This document shows positions 13,301 through 24,999 of a DNA stretch of 64,000 nucleotides, one piece after another. Both the position numbers and the translations under genes were made by a program. The notes under the pieces were generated by a model, which worked only from the letters and a program-made list of their open reading frames with translations, was not told where the DNA came from and did no database searches. Source of the DNA: Oxyruncus cristatus (lineage: Eukaryota; Chordata; Aves; Passeriformes; Cotingidae); NCBI GenBank assembly GCA_013399855.1, contig VXAY01002132.1, positions 386,992-450,991 on the forward strand, read 5' to 3'. How positions within the stretch are numbered: the first letter of the stretch is position 1; the number at the start of each line of letters is the position of its first letter.

Positions 13301-15410
13301 CTTAAATGGTGTCAGCCCAAGCTCCCCACAGCCCGTGGGTTGGTGCTGGGCTCTGCTTCAGACTAAAAGCTCTTTCTGGGTGCTTTTAAGGTAGAAAACA
13401 AGCTGACGGGAAAACACCCAAACCAGAGAAGGCCACACTGCAGGGATTCATTCTATTACATCAGTTAAAGCTCTTGAACTAAATACCTGCCAAAAAAATA
13501 CCTTTTTTGACCAGGCACTGGAGTCTCCAAGCCAATGAGACCCTTTTCTGTTTAACAGTGAAGTGTGGGGGACTGAATATTAACAATTTAAACTCCTCTT
13601 TCTATTCCTTAGCTTCTGCCACCTTCTACCTGAATTGAGACCACATTCCCTGCTCTTCGGAACTGGCACAGCTCCATTAAGGCCCAGTGCCATTAAAGTT
13701 TATGAAGCTCTGCCAATCTACATGGCAGAGAACTTGGCCTGTGGTTTGTTTAAAGGTTATAAGCTTTGCCTGCAAATATTACAATTCCATGGGGAATTAA
13801 AGCTGCTCTTTAATTTATACAGCTGCCCATGTCAGCCAAAAGGTCTTTACTTCAGACTATCAGTGGAACAGAACAAGGAAGCTCTTACCCACAGTTTTTT
13901 ATTCTCATAGGTACCTAAAAAGGAATTTTTATCACATTATTTTACATTGTACCTATGAAACTTCATCTTTTCCCCTTGCTATTATGAATTATTTTTGTTC
14001 AATGCCGACACAAAGAAAACCTTTTCCCCCAGTCAGAGAAATAAAACGAAAGTAAGAAGTTTATTCACTCTACTTTCCAATAAATCTACACAGTGTAGAT
14101 TTTCAGTGTGTAAATTGAATAACCAACTGTGCCCTTGCTAACCTGGCTTAGAATAATTAGCCAAAAGGAAGAAAACAAGAAACAAACTTCACTAGGCCTG
14201 AGGATGGAAGAAAAAACTTTGTAAGGATAAGAAAAAAAGTTACTTTGAAAGGGGTGGTTTCTTATTTTAGATAGCCAATGGTGAATACTAATGTCTTTTC
14301 AACTAAAACTTCCTTTTGATGTTTTTCTGTGGCTACACTTGTCTTGTTAACGATGTACTTCATAAACATGACAATTGTTGCCCAGGATTTTTCCCAGCAT
14401 ATGGCCAAGGGATGCATACAATTTTAATGGGAAGAGCAAAACACGCAAAGGCCTTCGGAATGTTAATCCTTGCAGAAGGAAGAGATTTATCTTCAAACAA
14501 AGATCTACTTAAATATGTTTGTGACAGCTGAGGAATTTATCTCCAATTCTTTTTGCCTGTGGTGTGCCACTTTGCTTTTTTTTTCCCATAGCAACATGGG
14601 AGAAGCAAACTAAGATGTCATATACATAATACAGAGATAAAAAATGACCCTATTTCCCTGTCCATGTGATAAATGGAATGAAAGTTCAGTGAACACATAT
14701 TTGCACATTAATTGAACTGCATGATTCTGTCCTGTTCAATCAAGTCACCACTGTATGTACCACAGGAAATTTTTCCCCGAGAATCATTAAACCAACTTTA
14801 TCGCTCAAACACATACACATTTTCACCTATTTATCTTCTTGCCTGGCCAAGATGGAAAAAAAAAGTTACCTCTGCGTATTCAAATGATTGAAAACACATA
14901 CACAGGAATTTATATATTACTACATCACATCAGTATAATGAGAATCTGAACTAAGTGTCACTGTTCACTGTAATAATCAGAGAACAAAGGTATTTGATCA
15001 ACTTTTGCAGCCTATAAATATTTAGGAGACATTTGGGCTTTGAGAATACTTATTTTTCCCTTAGAAATCAAGTTTCCTTTGGCTGATTTAATCACCAAGA
15101 TCAATATGGCACATCCACAGCTCTGACAGCATGATATTCTTGAAATTCCCAACAAAAGGACTGAGAAAAGTGTGATTAATACAGCACCTCCAAAACCTTC
15201 ATCGCAGCGTGTTCAGATTCTCCCATAGGCAGTAAGAACTTACATCATTCAGCAAGGCAAAGAAGTAAAGCAAGAAACAATCAATAAACAAAGTGCTCTT
15301 TCAAGTCAATACCAACCCTTTAGTGAGATGAGCTCACATTCACTTCTGTTGCCATCAAATTAATGATGCACTTTACTGAAATTTATTCTGGAGACACATA
15401 TTCATAAAAA
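7339..15410. other. Unique DNA, no gene supported
   Basis: This 8-kb stretch has only short shadow frames, the longest being 172 codons at 11954-12472, which is rich in Ser, Thr and Pro and resembles no family I know. A poly(T) tract lies at about 8268-8280, and a purine/pyrimidine inverted stretch lies at about 10400-10446. The AT-rich block at 9660-10000 is listed separately. A short CA run sits near 12580. Confidence 0.5.
9660..10000. promoter_or_regulatory. AT-rich homeodomain-motif block, possible conserved noncoding element
   Basis: The block combines several TAATTA/ATTAAT-type cores (for example AATTACAATTA at about 9737, ATTAAAGGAGG, and AATTAAATCGATG at about 9964) with scattered retained CpG (ACGCTTAG, ACGTTCGAG, CATCCGTT). 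It has no repeat signature and no open frame. This mixture is common in vertebrate developmental enhancers, but conservation cannot be judged from one sequence. Confidence 0.25.
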
Positions 15411-15571
15411 CATGAGTGTGTGTGTGTATGTACACAAACAGAAAAGGCAGGCAGGATGGTGCACAGTTATTATTATTATTATTAAACCTGATTATTTTCA
15501 GAAGTCTCTTAGGAATCCTGTCCCAACAGATCTGGGGAGGAGGTTGATGAGGGTGATGAGAGGTGATGAGA
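15411..15571. repeat. Microsatellite cluster: GT, TTA and a 10-bp tandem
   Basis: Three unrelated short tandem repeats lie within 160 bases: a GT-rich run at about 15416-15428, a perfect (TTA)6 at 15467-15484, and about three copies of GGTGATGAGA at 15542-15571, the first copy being imperfect. Confidence 0.85.
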
Positions 15572-18400
15572 TCTCTAGATTCTTGAAGGAAAATTTCCAT
15601 TGCAGACTCTGTTTTTGATGTCTTTATTAACCTAAAGAGCCCCCTCAGCAGTTGTGGAGATGTGGGTACAAACCTTCCCCTCTAAGAGCTCACTCTCCAC
15701 AGTGCAGTGACATCCAGCCTCAATAAAACACCAGACTTGGGTCCCACTCTGTTCCTTAAACAGCTTTGGAGTCCTGACCAAAGGCACTGAGCAGCATTTG
15801 AGCGGGAAAAGGGAAAAGAAAAGCCAAGGACAACTTCACGAACAGACCTCAAAGGAAAGACAGAGGCTCAAAAAAAAATATAAACCAAAAAAAGCAACCA
15901 CAACCAACCAACCAAAACCCCAAAGTCCCTACCCCAGTTAAAAGACTGTTTCCAAACAAAGAGACTTTATTAGGGATGATTGTGCAACTTCTCATGAAGT
16001 AAACTGAGGTAAATTAATTACTCCAAGTGCCATTTTTTACACATGTATTAAAAAAAAAAAAATCCAAGTCTAAAACCTGTGTAGGCAACGGAGCCTCAGC
16101 TTTCAGAGCCACAGAATAACCTTCGTGGTATAGTAATCCTAAAGATTTTAGTCAACAAATGCGACCTTGTTTTGCAATCCCTCTCCTAGAAACACCACGA
16201 CACATCTGGGCACCTCCAGACTGTGCTGGGACAGCAGAAAAAGCACATTTTTAAAGAGCTTACAATACCCAAGCTTTTGTCACTAGAACTGAGTAAAGAT
16301 AATTTATGTGCCCAAGTCCTTGCCAAACTGGATGACAGTTAATGCCAAGTACTTATTTAAAGAAATGCAAAATGAAGGCAAAAGTTCCAATCATATATTT
16401 TATAAGTGCTCTATTTAATAATATATAATCAGTAAATTAGTCAACTGGTTGTGTCTAAACTGATGTATTGCAGGATTCAATATATTTGGGGGTTTATTAA
16501 AGTTTGTAATTTCCATTCATTATCTTCTGTTGAACTACTTGCTTTTCAGTGGGTGAAGCTTCTGCTTCCATGAGTAAAGTCGTCCCCAAACCATAAATTA
16601 TATCCTACAGTTTTGACATCATTTATTTTCATACCATTATACATGCCAACCTTTTGACTACTCAAGATCAAAAGAGTTGCTCTCCAGGCTCATATTTCAC
16701 TATAGCTCTCATATTTTATGCAGCAAATTAGGTTTTACAGTAGCAGCTACAGCAAGACTGTCTCCCTCACACTGCACAGCTTAAAATGACTGCAGAGGAT
16801 TTCAGATCGAGGGAGCACAGCCCTAGAAATCTGTACCCAAGTAAAATATGGATGGCAACTTTTTATAATTCGTTCCCATCCATTTTGTACAGGTTTTGTA
16901 CCTATATATGTAACCAAGGTGGTTAAACCTCTAAACTACAGAAGGTAGCGGGGATCTGCCCTGGGTAGTAAAAGCTGGAGGGGGATCTATCAAATCCTGA
17001 TGGAGGCAGGTGTTTTATGTGTTTGTTTTATGTGTTCAGAGGGGGATGCACCCCAGTCACGTCCAAGGGTCACCTCCCAGGCACACACTGCCAGGAATTC
17101 CTGTTCTGCCACATTTGGGATGTCCATATTAACTTGTCAAGATAATTGCTACAGCTGGGAGTTCCCATCACTGCCAATCAAGATTTTTTTGGATATCTGA
17201 AGACACAGGGAGGGGCTCAGCAGGATTTATGTGTGACATTGAATTACCCCGAGACACCTTTCAGTGGTAGTTCAGACCCTTACTCAGCTTATATGATTAT
17301 AAAATACTTCTTAGTGGAAGTGACCGAAGAGACAACATCAAAATAACGGCTGTTATAACTGTTCAGTTATAAAGACTCGACAAGTAAAAATAATTTTAAC
17401 ATAAAATTCTTGATTTTACACTTGTAAATATTCTTGATAATAACAAACTATCAAAGTACTGCAATTTGTTAAAAATAGTGATACCTATTTATACAAATTT
17501 GTGACAGCTCATGACTCAGCCAAATTTGAAGGGATTTCAGCAGATCAAACAAAAATTATGATCTTACTGAAAAAAATTATCCTCTTGATAAATTCTAAAG
17601 GCCTACTACAAACTACAGAGACATTAAAACTCTAAAAATAATCATACTCATATGACTATGAGTAAAGTTTTATGCTATATTCGCATAGAAATGTGGGGTT
17701 ATTTAAAATGCAAATATTTTCTTGCTCTAAATAAATTAAAGACATGAACATTAAAAAAATTACTACTGTAAACTTCTTTACCGTTCATCATGACTGATCC
17801 CTGCTACCCCATCCCAGTTTTAGGGAAGAGGGAACATACAGCTGGACAGGACTAACAACGCACAGGGTCAGTCAAATGCTGTGACTGATGCAAAGTATTG
17901 ATGCACCAGGAAGGGGAGAGGCTGGAATTCATTCAGTCATTCCTAAAAACAGCCTGAAAATAGAAATGGAAATGTCTCCTGCCCTGAGCACACACGTCCC
18001 CTGCGGTGGTGGCACACCAGGTCCTTGCATGTTAAGTGTGCTTAGGAGAACAAAGTAGGACACGGAGCTTAGGAAGACTGAATGACATGTTTTTATCCAC
18101 CGTGGATTTTTAATACAACACCTGCAATTTACCCTGACAGCATCCAGCCAAGCATTCATGTTTCCCTAACTAAAGTTTTCATTGATATCATAGTTTTCCT
18201 GTAGAAATCAATCAGACAGCCAACAAATTACTCGTAGAGTAGCAGAAAGAATTATGATTCTACCAGGAAGAGAGCCCACTGCAAACTACCCAGGCAGGAA
18301 TAGCAGAACAATATTGGTAGAGGCACGTTTTCTGAGCAAGTTCTGCTATCTGTTTAAACACACCCCTTTTCAAAAATGAAGTAGTTCACTTTGGCATTAA
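15572..18400. other. Unique DNA, nothing recognised
   Basis: The stretch includes A/C-rich low-complexity sequence at about 15868-15925 and a poly(A) run near 16050. A 7-bp stem hairpin (ACTCATA/TATGAGT) lies at 17646-17663. No exon or repeat family is supported. Confidence 0.5.
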
Positions 18401-18419
18401 AAGCAGGACAAACAAGCCA

Positions 18420-18930
18420 TGTGCTCCTGCTGGCAGTGAACTGCCCAGCTCTGCCACAAGACTTCCCTCATTTCGCTTGGGCCAGCGAGTGTCTTACCTG
18501 CACAAAGGCATCTCAGGTGTGTGACACCTGCCCGTCCCCAGGCTGCAGGGCTGGGAGCCCGGCTGGGGATGAAGGCACTGCTGTCAGGCCAACACACCAG
18601 AACAGCAGCACCACAAACACCCTGCAGGGCTTGCACGCGGCGTCTGCCCAAGGCCGCTCGCACGTGCATCGCTCGCCCCACTGCTGCAAACAGATGGCCA
18701 CGGCACCACGAGCAGACAGGATTTTTCACAAGCGTTTTACAAGCAAAAAAATCGACGGGCAGACAAAAATTGTCCTGTCAGAAGCTTTTTCTTCTCTCTC
18801 CTTTCTCCCCCCCCACCACCACCCCAACACGGAGCAGCGAAGGGCGGCTGAAGGGAACACACGGATTGGCCTCTTCCAAGCCCCCGCTGCTCCCCAGGCC
18901 GGGCCTGTCCCTGCCACGGAAGGGAAGTGG
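18420..18930. promoter_or_regulatory. GC- and CpG-rich patch, weak CpG island candidate
   Basis: GC content rises clearly above the flanks, and CpG is dense in the middle: about 13 CpG between 18631 and 18757, including GCACGCGGCGTC and CTCGCACGTGCATCGCTCGCC. A CT-rich tract with runs of C lies at about 18790-18825. Overlapping open frames on both strands (182, 144 and 110 codons) are expected in GC-rich DNA and show no domain. An orphan CpG island, a GC-biased recombination patch or the first exon of an unannotated transcript are all possible. Confidence 0.35.
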
Positions 18931-18955
18931 GGGACTTAAAAATGACATTTCCTGA

Positions 18956-21900
18956 TAATCAAGGACCTTATGGATCCCAGTATAAATCAGTCACACTTTT
19001 GCTGTGGTTAGAGCTGCAGTCTGCTCACCATTCTGAGGTTTTCCTGTAAACTCTGATTTAATGCCCTCCTTGGCTTTGAGCTGATTTTGATTCCTGGTTT
19101 TATTGAGACATATAGGCAGCCTTTTCTTTATGAGAGTAAAAAATAGGCTGCCTTGACATTCCTCACATAAAAGCAGGCAGAGAGCTAACACACAGTGATA
19201 CTGAACTTGTATTTCAATCAGGCATGACCTCTCACTTCTCACAAGAAGGCCTTGAACTTCACCGTGTCATTTATTCAAATATTGCAGAGAAAAACGGGAA
19301 TCACAAGCAGCTTTCTGTGCTCTATTTCAGTAACATCAGTTGTTTCAGAGAGAGGAAAAAAAAAAAATGTTTTCCCCAACATAATGATTATTTATACTAA
19401 CGGCTAATTAGAAAGAACACTGAAAAATGACATAGTTTAGTGAGACATCTTTTGATGGGGAAAAATGTACATACAAACAGCAATAAAAGGACTAGATGTC
19501 ATGTACCTGTATTAGACAAAGCAGAACTGAAAAATAGTCATTCCTCAAGCCACGCTGTTCCAGGGAATTACATGAAAAATGTATGATATTGTGTATAACT
19601 GGTTTTGACACTGTTCTCAGGCCCATCTTCTAATGACATGCACAAGTTTTTCCCTTTTTAAGATGCCTCTAAGTTGCATATTTACTATGACACTTAAAGA
19701 CCCAGTGTAGGCAGATTTGGCAATTATTTTTGGAAGGCTTTGCTGCCTACAGCTTTGACTCTGTCACTATTTGTTGCCCCTTTGTGCTAATAGATGGAAG
19801 GAAAGTCTTGGGATCACTTGACAGCTTCCTCTGGATGCACTTGTTTCTCTACAACTGGTATGTGGCAACAAGAATTTGAAGAAAAAACAAACCCTGAGTG
19901 GTTTGTATCTTCCTAAACCATTCAATGGTAACACAAACATGTTAATTTTCACCCAGACTTCATACAAAATTCAGTAAGGGAACACAGTTAGGTCACCTAA
20001 AAAAAAAAAAAAAAAAAAAAAGGAACAAACAAATTTCAAGACTACTTGGATCAACAGTTCAAGAACAACCAAGCAGCAGTTCTAATAAAAGATTTTAGAA
20101 AGCAAACACAAGCACTTTTTTATTCAAAAGCAGACTACAGGTCTTGTGACACAAACACTACAGCAGCAAACAAGAGAGGAGCTCTAATGAGATAAGACAT
20201 GATGCAAAGGTAAGCCAGAACAAGGGGATTTGGGGGTTTATCTTTCTCAGAACTGTTCATGAAGACCCAAAATAAAGATAAAATAAAGTCAGGCAAAACA
20301 CAAAGGCACTTTTATTAAACCTGAGGAAATGTTTTGTGTGTCTTGTCATCCACACAGTTATTTAAGGTGTGTTGGTCTCAAAAACACACCAGAACTGTAC
20401 TGTTGTGCCTAATATACAGTGTGCTGTGCAGGACTCAGGAATAAATCTTGGGAAGTTTGCCATTCCAAAGGAATCATTTCCCTCAAGCTGAAAATGTCCC
20501 AAATTAAAACAATCACTAGCCAGTTCTGAATGCCTGTTATCTTTTTTAGTTGCTATTCTTGTGAGTTATTCCACTCAGGTCAGTCAGACTATTTCCAAGC
20601 AACACTAAGGCTCTGATTCAAGAAAGCACTTAATTATCCTTTTACCTTCAATTAGGATCTTCCCTGTATTGGGGAACCTTGGCATTCCTTCTGAGTGCTT
20701 TCATAAATGGAAGGAGCAGCAGCAACCAATAACTTCTTACAGACAGATCTGCACCTACAAAGTCCTCAGGCTGGAGCACAAACATCAGGGGATGAGCTCT
20801 TTTAAAGAACAACCAAACGGGTTGGCTCGAGGTTTCCAAATGATTAAAGTACCAACAAACAAAGCAACTCGACTGACTCACTCAGAAACTTGTAATATTC
20901 CCAGAATTTTATACACACAAGATAAGAAAGTACATGAGAACATTTTACAAATAAATAAGAAAATAGACTTTATATAAGGGAGCAGAATCAATAGTAGTAC
21001 CTGTGCAGTGACAAATCTCAGCCCCCAAAAATCCCATTACAAAACAAGAAACTGGAAGCAACTGTTTGTTAGTGGGCTATATTGATATCAGAGCACCAAG
21101 CATTTAAACAGTGCAACAGTGAAAAAATAGACACAAATCCTACTCCCCAAACTCCCTGAGACAAGCCAAGGATGCAATTGAATCAGACCAGCTAAATTGA
21201 ACACTAATATTACAGTCTTAATCTAAATAAAAATGAATAATCTCATTCTTTTGCAGTATGCAAGTGAACTTGTGTCCTTGTTCTTTGAAGTAACTAGCAC
21301 AGTTTATCTGTTCTCTTTAATAATGCAATTTAATTTACCAAAGGTTCATATTAAAAATTTATCTGACTCCAGCAGTTAGAGTCACCTAGACATTTTGTCA
21401 CAGTTAAACATTAGCTTTGGAGTACATCACAAATTCCCACTGTGAGTCCGAGAACTGTGTCATATAGGAACACTAGGAGCTTCCAACTGACATTACATTT
21501 AAATGAGTCAGGGCCTGTGCAACGAATAAAAATATCTGTCACTTATTAAAAGTGCAGTGACTTGTTCAACAGCAACACTCAGAAGAGACAAATGCAGTCT
21601 AACAGTTAGTGGTCACAAAGGACTGACACTTTTGCTTTAGCAATCAGTTATTCAAAATATACTCCAATAATAATATTGTCACCTCTAAGAAGACCATTAT
21701 TAGACCATTCAAACCACATAAACTACTCCCATGCCAATAGAAAAGCTGACAAAATAAAGGAGAGTCCAAAATAATCAAGCTAAACTACAGCAATGTCAAG
21801 CACCCAGGGCAGGCAACATAAAATACCACTAATGTCACTCCCAGCATTTAACAAGAACTCACTGGCACCATTCTGTCCCAAAATTACACTTCTCTGGGAT

Positions 21901-22375
21901 ATCCCAGGCTATTCAAGCAGTTCATGGCATATGGTAGCAGGAAAGTCAGGCGAGACAGACATGGATTTGGACAGACAACAGGCCAACCCCCAGAACCAGC
22001 TCTGGAGCAGAAACAATACCTGCGTTGTGGAAAAACGGCAGCACACGGAGCAAAGTTCAGAAAAACACCTTCTGTGGGTGGGAAATTAAAGCACATGCTG
22101 AACAAACCTCCTGATCTACACAGTTTCAATGCCATGCAAATCTTCTGAAAGACCTGCCCAGTGACAAAACTTTCCTGGAAGGACTTTATCACCTTAAAAG
22201 TTGTTGCAACATGACCGGAATTCCAAAGATTGCCTCATTAACCACTAGGAGCAGCACAACAGCCATACTGAAGTAACTTCAATTTTCACCCCCAAAACTG
22301 TAAGCAGGCTGATCCCTCTATCAAACCTGCAGACAGCTATTTAACATTCCACCAGGATAAGACAGGATTTCCTAC
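18956..22375. other. Unique DNA with a long poly(A) run
   Basis: The main landmark is an A23 run at 19999-20021, the longest homopolymer in the window. The upstream sequence does not resemble a SINE or processed gene copy, and avian CR1 elements do not leave poly(A) tails, so slippage growth is the simplest reading. No gene is supported. Confidence 0.5.
19999..20021. repeat. Poly(A) homopolymer, A23
   Basis: Twenty-three consecutive A residues, flanked by GGTCACCT upstream and GGAACAAAC downstream. The length is prone to sequencing and assembly error. Confidence 0.95.
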
Positions 22376-22408
22376 CTCAGCTTTGCTGGCATCCAGCGTT
22401 GTCAAAAC
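22376..22408 (-). other. Candidate 33-nt microexon
   Basis: Read on the minus strand, a branch-point-like TACTAAT is followed by a pyrimidine-rich tract and TTTTCAG (AG at 22409-22410 in plus coordinates), then 33 bases and a GTAGGA donor (22375 downwards). The 33 bases are a multiple of three and are open in one frame, giving VLTTLDASKAE; the other two frames contain stops. The acceptor is strong and the donor is moderate. I do not recognise the peptide. In 64 kb, pairs like this can arise by chance, so this is a lead, not an annotation. If real, the window is an intron-rich part of a minus-strand gene. Confidence 0.25.
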
Positions 22409-23139
22409 CTGAAAATTACAGGGAAAATGCATTAGTATTGATTCAACAAAACAGGAGCGGGATTAATTGGCTTTTGAGGTAGCTGACATCAATTGGTTGT
22501 TGTGGCTTGAGGGAATAGAACTGAAGAGAACTGTCTTTCACACTGAGGAGACCGCTCACCTCACCTGCCCATCAGAAGGCAAAGCCAGGTATAAATTAAG
22601 ACTATGGCAATATTCAGGAATATTGGGTAAATACTCAGCAATGTACCAAAACAGAACTGGAAAAGCATGTTTCTATTTTAACTAATTTTTAATTTATTTC
22701 TGAACAGAGATGATGAGTAATGCAACTATCAGCTGTTCCAACACATCCACACAATTCCCGGGATAGACCTTGAAAGCAAGATGATTCAGTTCCACAGTGA
22801 TGGAAGTAACAGAGTTTAAAGACCACATTCCATCTAAAATGTGACAAAGAAAGGTTTGCCAGAACCTGTTGGGCACAGATGTCCAGGTTTTGGCTGCACA
22901 GGAGCTGTGGGGGCTCCAGGTCTGACTTACAGCAAGCAAGGCTGCCCTGGGCACAAACAATGAGTTCTCTCTGCCAAGCAAGGGTTACACTGAGCTCAGT
23001 TATGGTTGGTGTCTAAATCTAGAGAGTTACAAATTCAGCTACTATCACAAACTTGCACAAAATTTACTTCAGGTGATACAGAGAATTGTCATTTATGTTA
23101 AAATAACTTAAACACTTTAAATAGACGCAGATACACTTC

Positions 23140-23179
23140 ATATTACAGGTCAAACAACACACATGAAGTTAATAAGTTG
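23140..23179. repeat. Diverged repeat, copy 1
   Basis: This 40-base segment aligns without gaps to 24960-24999, matching at about 31 positions. Shared stretches are ATATTA, GGTCA, AACAC, CATGAA and TTAAT. Weaker similarity seems to continue a few tens of bases on each side with gaps. The family is not identified. Confidence 0.45.
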
Positions 23180-24959
23180 TCATTAGACTAAGAACAGGAT
23201 GTTAAACTCTGTTTTTAAAACAAAAATCTTTGTCAGAACTTTATGTCACAATATTGTCACAACTTTACTGGGTTGAAAACCCCTTAATAGTCTCCTCACA
23301 AATTCCAGACTGACACCCAGATATAATGCTGTCTGCAGGAGAATAGATCTTCCTTTATATTGGTGTTAATCATCACTTTTAAAGGCCATCACCAATTCTC
23401 CCCAGCTCTCAGGAGCAGGAGAGGGAGTGACCAGCCGTGACTGTGTGAGGGAAGGGGAGGGAGAGCACAGTGTTTATGGAACAGAGCTCAGCAAAGGAGA
23501 CAATTTGTGTGCAGAGCTGCTCTTCAGTGGAAAGCACCTGTGGATTCATCAAAAAATTGCTTCAAAGGAATTTAGGAATGGAAATGAACTCCTGCCACAT
23601 CACAACAGGGTACCTGCAATAACAAACAGTTATTTCATTTAACCTGATTCAAACCCAGGTTCAGCTCCATTTGAAATGTGTCACTAATGGGATTTTTGAA
23701 GCTGCTCAGGAGTTTCTCTCACACAAGCAGAACTTAACTTATTTAAATTCAAGTTATTGACGAAAAAACTATCACCTTTTCTTGTTATTCCTCTTCATCG
23801 ATATTATTTAGTGTTAGCAGCTATTTTTCCTTCCCAATACAAACCTTATGTAAAGTGATCAGATCCATTCCCTGCCAACACTCCGTTAGGTCATTCTGGA
23901 AGTGTCCCCTCACAAGAAGGTCTTTCTGCTAATACACTCAGTCGAGTTACACTCTACGTACAATAATTTAATTATTTCTTGGAGGCAAATGTCTAAAAGC
24001 ATGTGTTGTAGAGGATAGACCCAAACCTAGCTTAACTTAAACCTCCAGAATTTGGAGTGGAGATTCCTGAAGCTGCCATAAATCCTGCTCTAAACCATCT
24101 GTCAGAGGTGCCTGTCTCTCTCTATCAGCTGTGCAAGTAACGTGAATAGAGCTGAACAATGTGACTATTCCAGCCCAGGACTCACTAATGCCTTGCAAGG
24201 CAATTACTCTTCTATTTTAATAATTCAGTTTACATGTCCAAAGGCTGTATTTCTCTTTTACACAGCTGTACTTTCCTGTTGCTTTACAGTCATCCACTGG
24301 ACAGCTGGACCACTGGACATATTATGCCCTTATCTTTCTTCTCAAGTTATTGTCTGATAAATCCCTGTTCAGCAGTTGAATTCCAGTCAGTTCCTAGAAG
24401 CATGACCTTTTATTTGGTATTACTAACATTAATTCACTTTTATTTCCATCTGCTAGACCATCCATCTCTTCCTGGAGAACATACCCGGCTCTTCTACGTT
24501 AGCAATTCCTCCCAGCTTTACATTTTTATCAAATTTCATTAGCACATTCTTATGCCAAGCATACTGATGAAAAATTATCAAATGAAATGACAAATAACTC
24601 AATACAGGGACACTGCTAAGAGAAGCATTATGTTGAGCAGTGCAGATACCAGCAGGGCAGGGTACCAGGCAGTCACATTGGAGTTATCCTGGTGAAATAC
24701 TTCAGTTACCCTAGAGAAAAACAGCAGCAGCCCAAGCTGTACAGCTGAGAAAACTACTGGATAAAGGCTGGACACAGGGACATATCCCAGGGTTATTTCT
24801 CAGAACTCCATAAAGTGATCCTCATACCAGAGGGATTATGATCTTTAATGGCATACTCATCACTATACAAGTGGAGACAAAGATGGAGCATTTCTATTTA
24901 AAATAATGACAGTCCTCAAGTTAATGTTTAATTAATAAACAGTAAAACACATTAATTTA

Positions 24960-24999
24960 ATATTATGGGTCAGATAACACTCATGAAATTAATGAGCTG
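24960..24999. repeat. Diverged repeat, copy 2
   Basis: Partner of the segment at 23140-23179, in the same orientation and offset by 1820 bases. The divergence implies an old event: either two insertions of one family or an ancient local duplication. Confidence 0.45.

Noticed and set aside
18391..18939. Plus-strand open frame of 182 codons in the CpG-rich patch
   Set aside because: Two other long frames overlap it (144 plus, 110 minus). GC-rich composition lowers stop frequency and explains all of them.
19999..20021. A23 run as the tail of a retroposed gene copy
   Set aside because: Upstream sequence resembles no gene or SINE, there is no flanking target duplication, and avian CR1 does not add poly(A).
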